Assembly (NCBI GenBank): GCA_946887385.1
Contig: CAMPKU010000006.1
Coordinates: 1-41,991 of the forward strand
Direction: 5' to 3'
Source of the DNA: an uncultured Gammaproteobacteria bacterium
GTDB taxonomy: Bacteria > Pseudomonadota > Gammaproteobacteria > Rariloculales > Rariloculaceae
Length of the DNA stretch: 41,991 nt
Position 1 is the first letter of the stretch, and each line of letters begins with the position of its first letter. A program made the translations under genes and the position numbers. Shown here piece after piece: positions 16,627 to 26,066 of this stretch. The notes under the pieces were generated by a model that saw only the letters and a program-made list of their open reading frames with translations, did no database searches and was not told the DNA's origin.

Positions 16627-17502
16627 CTACCGCTCCCAGACGTTCTGCAGGTACGCGCGGAAGCTCTCGCCGAGCTCCGGATGGCGCAAGCCGTACTCGA
16701 CCGTGGCGCGCAGATAGCCGATCTTGCTGCCGCAGTCGTAGCGCACGCCCAGGAAAGGCAGCACATGCACCGGCTCATCGGCCAGCAGGCTGGCGATGCC
16801 GTCCGTAAGCTGGATCTCGCCTCCGGCACCGCGCTGCGTGCGCTCGAGCTTCGCGAAAATCGCCGGCGTCAGGATATAGCGCCCCACCACGGCCAGATTC
16901 GACGGCGCGTCTTTCGGCTTCGGTTTCTCGACGATGCGTGTGACGCGCTGCGCGCCGCTCGGTTCGGTTTGCACGGCGACGATGCCGTAGCTGCCCGTCT
17001 GATCGGCTGGCACGGTTTCCACGCCGAGCACGCTTGCACCGTACTTTTCGAAGTGCCGGCGCATCTGCGTGAGACACCCTTCCTTGCCGTAGATGAGATC
17101 GTCGGCCAGGTGCACGAAGAACGGCTCGTTGCCGACCGCGTGCTTCGCGCAAAGCACCGCGTGGCCCAAGCCCAGCGGAACACCCTGGCGCACGTAGATG
17201 CAAGTGGCCTCGGGCGGAACGATGTCGCGGACCAGCGCCAGCATCTCGTGCTTGCCGGACTCGGCGAGTTGCCGCTCGAGCTCGGCGTCGGTGTCGAAAT
17301 GATCCTCGATGGCGCGCTTCGAGGAGCCCGTGATGAAGACCAGCCGCTCGGCGCCCGCTTCGAGCGCTTCCTCCACGGCATACTGGATCAGCGGCTTGTC
17401 GACGATCGGCAGCATCTCTTTCGGAGACGCCTTGGTGGCGGGCAGGAAGCGGGTTCCGCGGCCTGCGACGGGAAATACAACGGTTCGGATCGGCGGCGGC
17501 AT
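16627..17502 (-). CDS. galU: UTP--glucose-1-phosphate uridylyltransferase GalU
   Basis: Makes UDP-glucose from UTP and glucose-1-phosphate for envelope polysaccharide, trehalose and galactose metabolism; cytoplasmic. The nucleotide-binding block [22 protein letters not shown] is near the N-terminus, followed by [21 protein letters not shown] and the sugar-binding [12 protein letters not shown] region. About 291 residues, normal for bacterial GalU. Two in-frame ATGs exist, at 17508 and 17502. A GAGAGG touches the first but sits 6 bp before the second, so I choose 17502; the difference is two residues. It ends 10 bp from the convergent CoA-transferase gene. It is separated from the comEA-like gene upstream by a strong hairpin, so it likely has its own promoter. 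Confidence 0.96.
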   Translation of the reverse strand: MPPPIRTVVFPVAGRGTRFLPATKASPKEMLPIVDKPLIQYAVEEALEAGAERLVFITGSSKRAIEDHFDTDAELERQLAESGKHEMLALVRDIVPPEATCIYVRQGVPLGLGHAVLCAKHAVGNEPFFVHLADDLIYGKEGCLTQMRRHFEKYGASVLGVETVPADQTGSYGIVAVQTEPSGAQRVTRIVEKPKPKDAPSNLAVVGRYILTPAIFAKLERTQRGAGGEIQLTDGIASLLADEPVHVLPFLGVRYDCGSKIGYLRATVEYGLRHPELGESFRAYLQNVWER

Positions 17503-17586
17503 CGACATCCTCTCGAGTAGCTCGAAAGGAAATCATACCTAACGCCGGTGCGCCATGTTGCCTCGCCGTTCACGGCGCCTGAACGC

Positions 17587-17617
17587 ACGGGTGCGGAGCT
17601 CGTTGCTCCGCACCCGT
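17587..17617. terminator. Perfect 13-bp hairpin downstream of the comEA-like gene
   Basis: ACGGGTGCGGAGC (17587-17599), loop TCGTT, GCTCCGCACCCGT (17605-17617). The stem is perfect and begins 14 bp after the comEA-like stop codon. There is no T-tract on either side, so it may be a pause or transcript-stabilising structure rather than a classical intrinsic terminator. Confidence 0.5.
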
Positions 17618-17631
17618 CTCGAGGCGACCGT

Positions 17632-17919
17632 TCAGCGCGCCGCCGGCGCAGGGTCCGCAACCAAAATGTTCGCTTTGTTGAGCTCCACGATGCGGGCGCC
17701 GATGCCCTTCACGCGCATCAGCTCTTCGGCTGTGGTGAAGTTGCCGTTCGCCTGGCGATCCGCAACGATCGCCTCCGCCAGCGACGGCCCCACACCGTTG
17801 AGCTCGGCGGCAAGCTTCGCGGCATCGGCAGTATTGATGTTGACCGGGCCTGCCGCCGCTGCGAAGCCGCAGAACGCGAATGCCAGCGCGTAGCCGAGTC
17901 GAAGGGTCGAGAATCTCAT
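17632..17919 (-). CDS. ComEA-like exported helix-hairpin-helix protein
   Basis: 95-residue protein with a signal peptide (MRFSTLRLGYALAFAFCGFAAAA, cut near AAA-GPVN in my reading) followed by a ComEA-type double helix-hairpin-helix domain: NINTADAAKLAAELNGVGPSLA, then ELMRVKGIGARIVELNKANI. Such proteins bind double-stranded DNA in the periplasm and help DNA uptake in competent bacteria; short versions like this one occur widely in proteobacteria, often with unproven function. Of the two ATGs, 17919 lies 7 bp after AGGAG, while 17925 is only 1 bp away, so I choose 17919. It lies behind lapB on the same strand, 91 bp from it, and is followed by the hairpin at 17587-17617. Confidence 0.88.
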   Translation of the reverse strand: MRFSTLRLGYALAFAFCGFAAAAGPVNINTADAAKLAAELNGVGPSLAEAIVADRQANGNFTTAEELMRVKGIGARIVELNKANILVADPAPAAR

Positions 17920-18010
17920 GGTCATGCTCCTGTGGGTGAAAGGAGCCGCCATGCTAGTGAGCGCGTTGGGCGCGGGCAGCAACGCAAATTCGACGATTCG
18001 CGCAGTTTTG

Positions 18011-19195
18011 CTACGGGCGAGCGAGCACCGTCTCTAGGGGCACGCTTTGGATGGGACGCACCGTTTCCCATAGCTTGCAGCTTGGGCAATGCCAGATGAA
18101 GCGTTGCGTGCTGTAGCCGCAGTTCGCGCAACGATAGCGCGCGTTCGCCATCGCGATGGTCCGCAAGCCCTCCGCGATGCGCGCAATGGCCGCGCGGCGC
18201 TGGTCGACCGGCAATTCGCGCAGCTCGGCTGCGTTGACGAGATTGCCGAGCACCGGATGCTCGAGCACGAAGCGCTCCAACGCGTTGGCGAGCGCAGCGG
18301 AGCCGCTCAGGTTGCCGATAATCGCCGCATACGCGAGATCGCGGTGCAACGATGGGTCTTCCGCGACCAGCCGGTCGAGGTAGGCGTCGAGCTCCGGCAA
18401 CCGCTGCGCTGCGCGATAGCACTCGAGCAGCGGCGGCAGCACTTCGGAGATGAAGTGGCGGTCGGCTGCGATGACTTGCTCGTACAGCGGAATGGCCTGT
18501 GCGAAATCCTGCTCTTCACGCGCCAGCGTGGCGCGAATCAATGTGCCGCGCAGTGCGCCGGACTCGCTGCGCACGGTGTTGCGCAAATACTCGCGCGCCA
18601 GCGCGCGATCGCCCGCCGAACGCGCCGACTCGGCCAGCTCGCAGTAGTAGTGCGCTACCTGGCTCGACTTGGTGCCGCGCAACATCTCGAGCTTGCGGTG
18701 AGCCTCGATGGCCTTCTCCCACTCCTGCTCCCGCTCGTAGATGCTCACGAGCTTCTCGAGCGCGAGCTCGGCTAACGTGGTGCTATCGCGCAACTGGCTG
18801 AACAGTTGCTCGGCGCGGTCGAACAATCCTGCGCCCAGGTAGTCCTCTGCGAGAGAGAACAATGCCTGATCGCGCTGCGCCTCGTTGAGATTCGGGCGTG
18901 CGAGCAGGTTCTCGTGCACGCGAATGGCACGCTCCATTTCGCCGCGCCGGCGGAACAAGTGCCCCAGCGCGAAATGGGTTTCCAGAGTGTCGTCGTCGAC
19001 TTTGGCCATCTGCACGAACAGCTCGAGGGCCTCGTCGGTCTTGCGGCTCAGGACCAGATTCAATCCGCGAATGTAGTCGGCGCTGATGCGCGGCGGGAGA
19101 TCGCGGTCGCGGTCCGAATAAATCTTGTAGATGAACGCCACCGCGCCGAACACGATGAACAATGCGGCGAGCAAAAACGTGGCGTCAGTCGGCAT
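18011..19195 (-). CDS. lapB: Lipopolysaccharide assembly protein LapB (YciM)
   Basis: Inner-membrane-anchored cytoplasmic TPR protein; in E. coli it works with FtsH to control LpxC turnover and so the amount of LPS. 394 residues: an N-terminal membrane helix (about 5-24, LLAALFIVFGAVAFIYKIY), a long run of TPR helices (about 35-340), and a C-terminal rubredoxin-like metal site with C356, C359, C370 and C373 (CANCGY and WHCPSC). All four cysteines are present. The start lies 3 bp after the lapA stop, so the two are co-transcribed, as in E. coli and other gammaproteobacteria. The organism therefore very probably makes LPS. Confidence 0.96.
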   Translation of the reverse strand: MPTDATFLLAALFIVFGAVAFIYKIYSDRDRDLPPRISADYIRGLNLVLSRKTDEALELFVQMAKVDDDTLETHFALGHLFRRRGEMERAIRVHENLLARPNLNEAQRDQALFSLAEDYLGAGLFDRAEQLFSQLRDSTTLAELALEKLVSIYEREQEWEKAIEAHRKLEMLRGTKSSQVAHYYCELAESARSAGDRALAREYLRNTVRSESGALRGTLIRATLAREEQDFAQAIPLYEQVIAADRHFISEVLPPLLECYRAAQRLPELDAYLDRLVAEDPSLHRDLAYAAIIGNLSGSAALANALERFVLEHPVLGNLVNAAELRELPVDQRRAAIARIAEGLRTIAMANARYRCANCGYSTQRFIWHCPSCKLWETVRPIQSVPLETVLARP

Positions 19196-19198
19196 CGG

Positions 19199-19489
19199 CT
19201 AAGGTGCGCTGCGGCGCGTGTGCAATTCGGCTTCTGCGTACTTGAGATCTTGCCGAAGCCGCCGCTTTTCCCCAGCAGAACGCCAGAGCGCCAACGCAGC
19301 CGACAGCACGCCGAGCAGCCAGCCAATGGCAAGAACGACGGCGAAGGCGGCCGCCATCGAGACCTGCTCGAAGCGCGTGAAGCCCACGTCGATATCGATG
19401 CGCGCGGGGTTGCTGTAGGCGAATACGCCCGCCAGCAGCATCAGCACGATCAGGACGGCAGCAAAAACGATCCTGCGCAGCGTTACCAA
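19199..19489 (-). CDS. lapA: Lipopolysaccharide assembly protein LapA (YciS, DUF1049)
   Basis: 96-residue inner-membrane protein that partners LapB. Two hydrophobic segments (about residues 7-25 and 44-68) flank a short periplasmic stretch with NPARIDIDVGF; a charged helix (EKRRLRQDLKYAEAEL) follows in the cytoplasm. The start codon is the rare TTG at 19489, supported by GGAAGGA 7 bp upstream; no ATG fits. It sits between ihfB and lapB in the conserved order. Confidence 0.92.
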   Translation of the reverse strand: MVTLRRIVFAAVLIVLMLLAGVFAYSNPARIDIDVGFTRFEQVSMAAAFAVVLAIGWLLGVLSAALALWRSAGEKRRLRQDLKYAEAELHTRRSAP

Positions 19490-19537
19490 GACGGCGTCCT
19501 TCCGCGCGTAACGAGGCTCGATTTTACGGCCGAAGCG

Positions 19538-19840
19538 CTAGTCACGCACGGGCAAGTGCCGGGATTCGTTGACTCGTTCGCGAAGGTCTTTGCCGGGTTT
19601 GAAGTGAGGCACGTTCTTGCCCGCGAGGGCCACCGCCTCGCCGGTTTTGGGATTGCGTCCCATGCGCGGCGGGCGGTAGTGCAACGAGAACGAACCGAAT
19701 CCGCGGATTTCGATTCGTTCACCGTTGGCCAGCGCTTCGCTCATCAACTCGAGGATGTGCTTGACGGCTAGCTCCACGTCCTTGGCGGGCAAATGCTTTT
19801 GACTACGGGCGATTGACTCGATCAGCTCGGATTTTGTCAT
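19538..19840 (-). CDS. ihfB: Integration host factor beta subunit
   Basis: Nucleoid protein that, with IhfA, bends DNA sharply at specific sites and supports transcription, replication and recombination. 100 residues, usual length about 94-100. It begins [27 protein letters not shown] and has the DNA-contacting arm [23 protein letters not shown] with the intercalating proline in RNP. The C-terminal tail ESRHLPVRD is slightly longer than in E. coli. Between rpsA and lapA, as in most gammaproteobacteria. Confidence 0.97.
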   Translation of the reverse strand: MTKSELIESIARSQKHLPAKDVELAVKHILELMSEALANGERIEIRGFGSFSLHYRPPRMGRNPKTGEAVALAGKNVPHFKPGKDLRERVNESRHLPVRD

Positions 19841-19893
19841 CAGTAGAGCCTTTTACACGACCACGCACTCATCGCGCTCGAGGCGCGAAGACC

Positions 19894-21570
19894 TCATTCG
19901 GGACCCATCTGCTCCTTGAGCAAATCGCCAAGCGTGGTGCCGGTCGTACTGCGGCCGGAGTCACTCTTGTAGTTCTGCAGCGCCTGTTGTTCCTCTTGAA
20001 CTTCCTTGGCTTTGATCGACAGCGAGATGATGCGCGTCTTGCGGTCGACGCCCGTGATCCTCGCTTCGACGGTCTCACCGACTTTGAGCACCGTGCGTGC
20101 GTCCTCGACGCGATCGCGTGCGATTTCGGACGCGCGCAGGTGGCCGATCATCCCGCCGTCGAGCGCAAGGGTGGCCAACTTCGCGTCGAGCTCCTGCACG
20201 ACGCCGGAGACGATGCTGCCCTTCGGGTGATCGCCGAGGAATAGGGACAGAGGATCCTTGTCGAGCTGCTTCACGCCGAGCGAGATGCGCTCCCGCTCCG
20301 GATCGATCGCGAGCACTGTAGTCTCGAGCTCCTCGCCCTTCTTGTAGTTGCGCACGGCTTCCTCGCCGGGCACATCCCACGAGAGATCCGAAAGATGCAC
20401 AAGGCCATCGATGCCGCCCGGCAGTCCGATGAACACGCCGAAGTCCGTGATCGATTTGATCTGGCCGGAGACCTTGTCGCCCTTCTTGTAGTTCTCGCCA
20501 AACTCCACCCACGGGTTCGGCTTGCACTGCTTGAGCCCCAGTGAAATGCGGCGGCGCTCCTCGTCGATGTCGAGCACCATGACTTCCACTTCGTCGCCGA
20601 TCTGTACGACTTTGTGCGGATTGACGTTCTTGTTGGTCCAATCCATTTCGGACACGTGGACCAAGCCTTCGACGCCCTCTTCGATCTCCGCGAAGCAGCC
20701 GTAGTCGGCGATGTTAGTGACTTTGCCGAAGAGCCGCGTGCCCGGCGGATAACGGCGAGCCAGATCGGCCCATGGGTCGGCGCCAAGCTGCTTCAAGCCC
20801 AGCGAGACGCGATTGCGCTCGCGGTCGAACTTGAGCACTTTGACCTCGAGCTCCTGGCCCACGCTGACGACCTCGGACGGATGCTTGACGCGCTTCCACG
20901 CCATGTCCGTGATATGCAACAGACCGTCGATGCCGCCGAGATCGACGAATGCGCCGTAGTCCGTAAGGTTCTTGACCACGCCTTTGAGCACGGTGCCTTC
21001 TTGGAGGTTCTTCAACAGCGATTCACGCTCGGCGCTGTATTCGGCCTCGACCACTGCGCGGCGCGAAACGACGACGTTGTTGCGCTTTTGATCGAGCTTG
21101 ATGACCTTGAATTCGAGCGTCGAGCCCTCGAGCGCCGCGGGATCGCGGATTGGGCGGACGTCCACAAGCGAGCCCGGCAGAAACGCGCGGACGAGATCGA
21201 TGTCGACGGTGAAGCCGCCGCGCACGCGGCCGCTGATGGTGCCCGTGACGATCTCGCCCTTTTGAAACGATTCCTCGAGGCGCGTCCAGGTGCGCGTGCG
21301 CTTGGCTTTCTCGCGCGACAAGCGCGTCTCGCCGAAGCCGTCCTCAACGGTGTCGAGCGCAACTTCGACCTCGTCGCCAACTTTGACTTCGAGCTCACCG
21401 CGCTCGTTGAAAAACTGATCGGCTGGGATGACCGCCTCGGACTTCAGCCCGGCGTTGACGATCACCATGTCGGCGTTCACGCCGACGACGATGCCAGTGA
21501 GAATGGCACCGGTCTTGATGTTCTGACTGGCGAAGCTCTGTTCTAGTAGCTCGGCAAACGATTCACTCAT
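19894..21570 (-). CDS. rpsA: 30S ribosomal protein S1
   Basis: 558-residue mRNA-binding ribosomal protein with six S1 (OB-fold) repeats, beginning at about residues 20, 105, 190, 277, 364 and 451. The central repeats show the typical sequences [41 protein letters not shown] and [21 protein letters not shown], each ended by a SLGLKQ-like strand. Length and repeat count match E. coli S1 (557). The ATG at 21570 is preceded by GGAAGGA about 3 bp away. It lies between cmk and ihfB, the standard arrangement. The 75-bp gap to cmk probably carries a promoter of its own, but none stands out. Confidence 0.98.
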   Translation of the reverse strand: MSESFAELLEQSFASQNIKTGAILTGIVVGVNADMVIVNAGLKSEAVIPADQFFNERGELEVKVGDEVEVALDTVEDGFGETRLSREKAKRTRTWTRLEESFQKGEIVTGTISGRVRGGFTVDIDLVRAFLPGSLVDVRPIRDPAALEGSTLEFKVIKLDQKRNNVVVSRRAVVEAEYSAERESLLKNLQEGTVLKGVVKNLTDYGAFVDLGGIDGLLHITDMAWKRVKHPSEVVSVGQELEVKVLKFDRERNRVSLGLKQLGADPWADLARRYPPGTRLFGKVTNIADYGCFAEIEEGVEGLVHVSEMDWTNKNVNPHKVVQIGDEVEVMVLDIDEERRRISLGLKQCKPNPWVEFGENYKKGDKVSGQIKSITDFGVFIGLPGGIDGLVHLSDLSWDVPGEEAVRNYKKGEELETTVLAIDPERERISLGVKQLDKDPLSLFLGDHPKGSIVSGVVQELDAKLATLALDGGMIGHLRASEIARDRVEDARTVLKVGETVEARITGVDRKTRIISLSIKAKEVQEEQQALQNYKSDSGRSTTGTTLGDLLKEQMGPE

Positions 21571-21645
21571 AGTTCCTTCCGCATACCGCCTCGTATCCTT
21601 CCTCGGCGGGTTGATCTAAAACCAACGGCTGCATCCTGCTGCCGC

Positions 21646-22347
21646 TTACCCTTTGGCTCGCTCTGCTACGACGCCCAGCCGTTCGAGCCAATGCAAAATC
21701 TGGGCGACGACTTCCTCGGGAGTCAGACTCGTGGAGTCGATGACCTGCGCATCCGGTGCTGGCTTGAAAGGCGCCACCGTGCGGTTCGCGTCGCGCGCGT
21801 CCCGCTGCGCTATGTCCCAGGAAAGGTCGGGCAGGCTAACATCAATCCCCTTTTCTTTCAACTGCTTATGACGCCTCATTGCGCGTGCCTCGGCACTGGC
21901 TGTGAGGACGACCTTAAGGAGTGCGTTGGGGAAAACCACGGTGCCCATGTCGCGGCCATCGGCTACGAGGCCCGGTGGCACGGCGAAATCGCGCTGCCGC
22001 TTCAGCAGCGCAGTGCGCACTTCCGGCACAGCGGCCACCCTGGAGGCCGCGTCCCCGGCCCGTTCCGTGCGTAGATCCTGGCCGACGTCGACCCCATCGA
22101 GCAGGACGCGCTCCCCGGCCGCCGCCGACGTGAAGCGCACGTTCAAGGTGGCCGCAATCTCGGCCAACGCCTCGCGGTCGTTGAAGTCGACACCGCGCTG
22201 CAAGGCCGCCAGGGCCACGAGCCGATACAGCGCGCCGCTGTCGAGGTAGTGCCAACCGAGCTTGTGAGCCAAGAGCCGCCCGATCGTCCCCTTGCCGGAC
22301 CCGCTCGGCCCATCGACGGCGACCACGGGTGCGTCAGTGTCGGTCAT
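21646..22347 (-). CDS. cmk: Cytidylate kinase
   Basis: Phosphorylates CMP and dCMP with ATP in pyrimidine nucleotide recycling. 233 residues, normal for the family. P-loop GPSGSGKGT near residue 14, then YLDSGALYRLVAL with the CMP-binding region, VADGRDMGTVVFPNA, and RDARDANRTVAPFKPAPDA near the C-terminus. The ATG at 22347 overlaps the aroA stop (22344) by 4 bp (ATGA), so the two are translationally coupled. Confidence 0.97.
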   Translation of the reverse strand: MTDTDAPVVAVDGPSGSGKGTIGRLLAHKLGWHYLDSGALYRLVALAALQRGVDFNDREALAEIAATLNVRFTSAAAGERVLLDGVDVGQDLRTERAGDAASRVAAVPEVRTALLKRQRDFAVPPGLVADGRDMGTVVFPNALLKVVLTASAEARAMRRHKQLKEKGIDVSLPDLSWDIAQRDARDANRTVAPFKPAPDAQVIDSTSLTPEEVVAQILHWLERLGVVAERAKG

Positions 22348-23681
22348 GCGCCATTACCGTGGCCCGCAACCTGCAGGCCGGCGGCCGCCGCAACCTCGAG
22401 AAAGCCCGGGAACGAAGTGGCAACCTCGGCCGTATGCAGGATGTCGATGCGTTCGCTGGCACGCAGGCTTGCGACGGCGAACGACATGGCAACGCGGTGA
22501 TCTCCGCGGCTGTCGACGGTACCGCCGCGCATCGGGCCGCCGGCGATCCGGGCGCCGTCGGGCCGTTCCTCTATGTCGACTCCTAGCGCGCGGAGCCCTT
22601 CGGCCATCACGGCGATTCGGTCCGTTTCCTTCTTGCGCAGCTCCGCGGCGCCGCTGACGATCGTCTCGCCGGCGGCCGCGGCGGCGGCAACGAACAGGAT
22701 CGGAAATTCGTCGATGGCGAGCGGCACGAGCTCTGCCGGCACAACGATGCCTTTGAGCTCGCTCTGCGTGACCCACAGATCGGCGACGGGCTCCGCGCCA
22801 ACAGCGCGTTCGTTGCGCAGCTCGATCGTCGCTCCCATGGCGCGCAGAATCGTAAGGAGCCCAATGCGGGTGGGGTTGATGCCGACGTTGCGGATCAGCA
22901 GACCATCTTCAGCGGCGAGACAGCCGGCAACCAGAAAGAAGGCCGCGGAGCTGAAATCGGCCGGCACGCGGATCTCGAAGCCGCGTAAAGTGGCCGGGCC
23001 CGTTAGAGCTACGGTGTGCCCTACGCCATCCGCGGCGAGCTCGAGCCGCACACCCATGCTTTGCAGCATGCGCTCGGTGTGATCTCGACTTGGCCCCGGC
23101 GAGCGAACCGTCGTCGTGCCGCGAGCGTAAAGCGCCGCGAGCAAGAGCGCGGACTTTACTTGCGCGCTGGCCATCGGCAGCGCGTAGTCGATGCCATGAA
23201 GCTGGGCGTTGCCGCCGACCCGCACCGGCGGCCGCCCGCCGCTCGCCGTGGAAATGCGCGCCCCCATGAGCCTAAGCGGTGTCGCCACGCGCTCCATGGG
23301 GCGTTGCCGAAGCGATGCGTCGCCCGTGAGCGCGCTGTCGAACGGCTGCCCCGCGAGCAAACCCATCAACAGCCGAATCCCCGTGCCCGAGTTGCCGAGA
23401 TCGAGTGTGCTGCTTGGCGGCTTTAGCCCGCGCAAACCGGCCCCGCGGATGCGAACGAGCCCCGCCGGCTCGCGCTCGATCTCGACGCCCATCGCGGTGA
23501 GTGCCGTCTGCGTGGCGAGACAATCCTCGCTCGCGAGAAAGCCGTCGACAATTGTCGTTCCTTCGGCCACGGCGCCGAGCATCAGCGCGCGATGCGAAAT
23601 CGACTTGTCGCCGGGCACGGTGATCTCGCCGCCCACACGGCTTGTCGGCAGCGCACGAAAGCAATTCGGGTGCAGCGCCAC
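22344..23681 (-). CDS. aroA: 3-phosphoshikimate 1-carboxyvinyltransferase (EPSP synthase)
   Basis: Sixth step of the shikimate pathway, joining PEP and shikimate-3-phosphate to give EPSP. 445 residues. Visible motifs: PGDKSISHRALMLGAVAEG with the substrate-binding lysine near residue 25, LDLGNSGTGIRLLMGLLAG near residue 93, and AELRKKETDRIAVMAEGLRALG near residue 345. The first motif resembles the class I/II boundary; NSGTGIRL (rather than NAGTAMRP) is typical of the glyphosate-tolerant class II type, but tolerance is not shown by this alone. Start is GTG at 23681, 10 bp after pheA, with a weak Shine-Dalgarno. Its product and the PheA substrate chorismate belong to the same pathway. Confidence 0.96.
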   Translation of the reverse strand: MALHPNCFRALPTSRVGGEITVPGDKSISHRALMLGAVAEGTTIVDGFLASEDCLATQTALTAMGVEIEREPAGLVRIRGAGLRGLKPPSSTLDLGNSGTGIRLLMGLLAGQPFDSALTGDASLRQRPMERVATPLRLMGARISTASGGRPPVRVGGNAQLHGIDYALPMASAQVKSALLLAALYARGTTTVRSPGPSRDHTERMLQSMGVRLELAADGVGHTVALTGPATLRGFEIRVPADFSSAAFFLVAGCLAAEDGLLIRNVGINPTRIGLLTILRAMGATIELRNERAVGAEPVADLWVTQSELKGIVVPAELVPLAIDEFPILFVAAAAAAGETIVSGAAELRKKETDRIAVMAEGLRALGVDIEERPDGARIAGGPMRGGTVDSRGDHRVAMSFAVASLRASERIDILHTAEVATSFPGFLEVAAAAGLQVAGHGNGA

Positions 23682-23691
23682 GGGTTTCGCG

Positions 23692-24858
23692 CTAGAGGAC
23701 GGCCTTGGGGAATGAGCCCAGCACCTTGAACAAGGATGCCTTCGTGCGCATCTCGTCGAGCGCCTTACTCACGGGCGCATCCTCGGCATGGCCGTCGAGA
23801 TCTAGAAAGAACACGTAGTCCCACTTGCGCTTGCGCGACGGCCGGGACTCGATGCGCGTCATGCTCACGCCGTGGCGCGACAGCGGCGCCAATAGCTGCA
23901 GCAGCACGCCCGGCTCCTCGGTTTCGGCGGCCGACACCACGATCGACGTCTTGTCGCTACCGCTCGCCGGAAACAGCTTGCGGCCCACGACCACGAAACG
24001 CGTGGTGTTGTCTTCGCGGTCTTCGACCGTGTTGAATAAAATCCGCAAGCCGTAGACCTGCGAGGCGGCTTCGCCGGCCAGCGCCGCCGTGCCTTCCTCG
24101 TCGCGCGCGCGCCGCGCCGCTTCCGCGTTGCTCACCACGGGCACCTTCTCTACATCCGGCAAATGTTGCGCCAGCCAGCCGCGGCACTGCGCCAGCGACT
24201 GCGGATGCGAGCAGACGCGCTTCACGTCCTTCAAGTCCTGCATTCGCCCCATCAAGTGCTGATGAATGCGCAACTCGATCTCGCCGCAAATCTTGAGCGG
24301 CGAAGTGAGGAACATGTCGAGCGTGTGGATGTTGACGGTGCCTTCGCTCGAGTTCTCGATTGGAGCCACGCCGAAATCGGCCGTGCCGCTTTCCACCTCG
24401 TGAAACACCTCGTCGATCGTGGGCACCGCGAGCGCGTGCACGGAATGGCCGAAGTGCTTGAACACGGCGGATTGCGTAAAGGTGCCTTCGGGGCCCAAAT
24501 AAGCCACCTTCAGCGGCTCTTCTTGCGCCAGGCACGCGGACATCAGCTCGCGGAACAGACGCACCATCTCTTCGTCTCGCAGTGGGCCGTCGTTGCGCTC
24601 GACGACCTTGCGCAAGACCTGCGCCTCGCGCTCCGGGCGATAGTATTCGACCGTGCTCGTCAGTCCTTTGACGATGCCGATCTCTTTGGCGAATTGCGCT
24701 CGCTCGGCGATCAGCCGCTGAATCTCCGCATCGACTGCGTCGATTCGGCCGCGCAACGCGGTGAGCGCGTCGGTGCCCGTGGCGAGGGTATCGGCCGCAG
24801 CCGCGCGTTTGCGCTTCGACTTGGGGCTACGGCTCGATTTCGGCGGACGTTTCGGCAT
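23692..24858 (-). CDS. pheA: Bifunctional chorismate mutase/prephenate dehydratase
   Basis: Turns chorismate into prephenate and then phenylpyruvate, the committed route to phenylalanine. 388 residues from the ATG at 24858 (GGGAG 7 bp upstream, 16 bp after serA). Order: a very basic N-terminal tail (PKRPPKSSRSPKSKRKR, residues 2-18); an AroQ chorismate mutase domain (about 33-112, LRGRIDAVDAEIQRLIAERAQ); a dehydratase domain from about 117 (VAYLGPEGTFTQSA, then IENSSEGTVN, and the TRF motif in NTTRFVVVG); and an ACT domain with ESRP for phenylalanine feedback. The usual GALV motif reads GVLL. The basic tail is unusual and of unknown purpose. Confidence 0.96.
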   Translation of the reverse strand: MPKRPPKSSRSPKSKRKRAAAADTLATGTDALTALRGRIDAVDAEIQRLIAERAQFAKEIGIVKGLTSTVEYYRPEREAQVLRKVVERNDGPLRDEEMVRLFRELMSACLAQEEPLKVAYLGPEGTFTQSAVFKHFGHSVHALAVPTIDEVFHEVESGTADFGVAPIENSSEGTVNIHTLDMFLTSPLKICGEIELRIHQHLMGRMQDLKDVKRVCSHPQSLAQCRGWLAQHLPDVEKVPVVSNAEAARRARDEEGTAALAGEAASQVYGLRILFNTVEDREDNTTRFVVVGRKLFPASGSDKTSIVVSAAETEEPGVLLQLLAPLSRHGVSMTRIESRPSRKRKWDYVFFLDLDGHAEDAPVSKALDEMRTKASLFKVLGSFPKAVL

Positions 24859-24874
24859 GACCGCTCCCGCAGCC

Positions 24875-26059
24875 TCAGGCGTCGACGGTGGGCACGACGC
24901 GCACGGATAGGATGCCGTCGATGCCGCGAATCCGGTGGAGCGTGGCATCGCTCGGCGGCGCGTCGAGATCGACGAGGGTATACGAGAGATCGTCGCGCGA
25001 ATGATTCAGCATGTCCGCGATATTGATGTTCTCCGCCGCGAGGCACGTGAGGATTTGCGCCACCATGTTGGGCACGTTCCTGTGCGGAATGGCCACACGG
25101 TTCGGCCGCGTTCGCTGGAGCACGGTCTCGGGAAAGTTCACAGAGCGAGTGACGTTGCCGTTCTCGAGGAACTCGCGCACGTTATCGACCACCATGACGG
25201 CGCAGTTTTCTTCGGCCTCGAGTGTCGAAGCTCCGAGATGCGGCAAGCAGATGACCTTCGGGTGATCGAGCAGCGCGCGCTTGGGAAAATCCGTGACGTA
25301 GGCGAGCAGCTTGCCGGCGTTCAGCGCCGCAAGCACGGCCTCCGAGTCGACGATCGCGTCGCGCGAGAAGTTCAGGATCACGGCACCGCGGCGCATGGCT
25401 TCGAGGCGAGCGCCGTTGACGAGCTTGTCGGTGGACTTGTTCAGCGGCACGTGCACCGTGACGACGTCCGCGCGTGCGAATAGGTCGTCGAGGTTTACCG
25501 CCTTTTGCACGCCGGACGACAGCTGCCATGCGTGCTGAACGGTGATCGACGGATCGTAGCCGAGCACGTTCATGCCGAGCTTGAGCGCCGCGTTGGCAAC
25601 CTCGACGCCTATCGCGCCGAGCCCTACGACGCCGAGCGTGCGCTTCGGCAGCTCGAAGCCGACGAACTGCTTCTTGCCGGACTCGACGGCCTTGTCGAGC
25701 TCGTCACCCGCTTGGTCGAGCGTGCGCACGTACGCGATCGCTTGCGGCAAGTTGCGCGCGGCCATCAAGAGCCCTGCGATCACCAGCTCCTTGACGGCAT
25801 TCGCGTTAGCCCCCGGTGTGTTGAACACCGGCACGCCGAGCTTGCTCAACTTGGTGACCGGAATGTTGTTGGTGCCGGCGCCTGCCCGGCCCACGGCCAA
25901 CAGCGACGCCGGCAGATCCATGTCGTGCATCTTGAACGAGCGCAGCAGGATGGCATCGGGGTGGTTGATCTCGGAGGCCACCTCATAGCGGTCGCGCGGT
26001 AATCGGTCGAGACCTGCGACAGCAATGCTGTTCAGTGTGCGTACTTTGAACGACATCAT
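24875..26059 (-). CDS. serA: D-3-phosphoglycerate dehydrogenase with ACT domain
   Basis: First step of serine synthesis: oxidises 3-phosphoglycerate with NAD. 394 residues. Substrate-binding RAGAGTNNI near residue 78, nucleotide-binding VVGLGAIG near 146, catalytic histidine in LPHLGASTLEAEEN near 275, and a C-terminal ACT domain (about 320-394) without the longer intervening domain of type I enzymes. Two ATGs follow each other (26059 and 26056); the choice changes one residue. Lies between serC and pheA, 7 bp after the serC stop, so the first two serine-pathway enzymes are made together. In many gammaproteobacteria serA is elsewhere and serC is followed directly by pheA. Confidence 0.95.
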   Translation of the reverse strand: MMSFKVRTLNSIAVAGLDRLPRDRYEVASEINHPDAILLRSFKMHDMDLPASLLAVGRAGAGTNNIPVTKLSKLGVPVFNTPGANANAVKELVIAGLLMAARNLPQAIAYVRTLDQAGDELDKAVESGKKQFVGFELPKRTLGVVGLGAIGVEVANAALKLGMNVLGYDPSITVQHAWQLSSGVQKAVNLDDLFARADVVTVHVPLNKSTDKLVNGARLEAMRRGAVILNFSRDAIVDSEAVLAALNAGKLLAYVTDFPKRALLDHPKVICLPHLGASTLEAEENCAVMVVDNVREFLENGNVTRSVNFPETVLQRTRPNRVAIPHRNVPNMVAQILTCLAAENINIADMLNHSRDDLSYTLVDLDAPPSDATLHRIRGIDGILSVRVVPTVDA

Positions 26060-26066
26060 GGCGTGC

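Noticed and set aside
20614..21546. 310-residue plus-strand frame antisense to rpsA
   Set aside because: The minus strand encodes S1 with six clear repeats; the plus frame is a GC-driven shadow.
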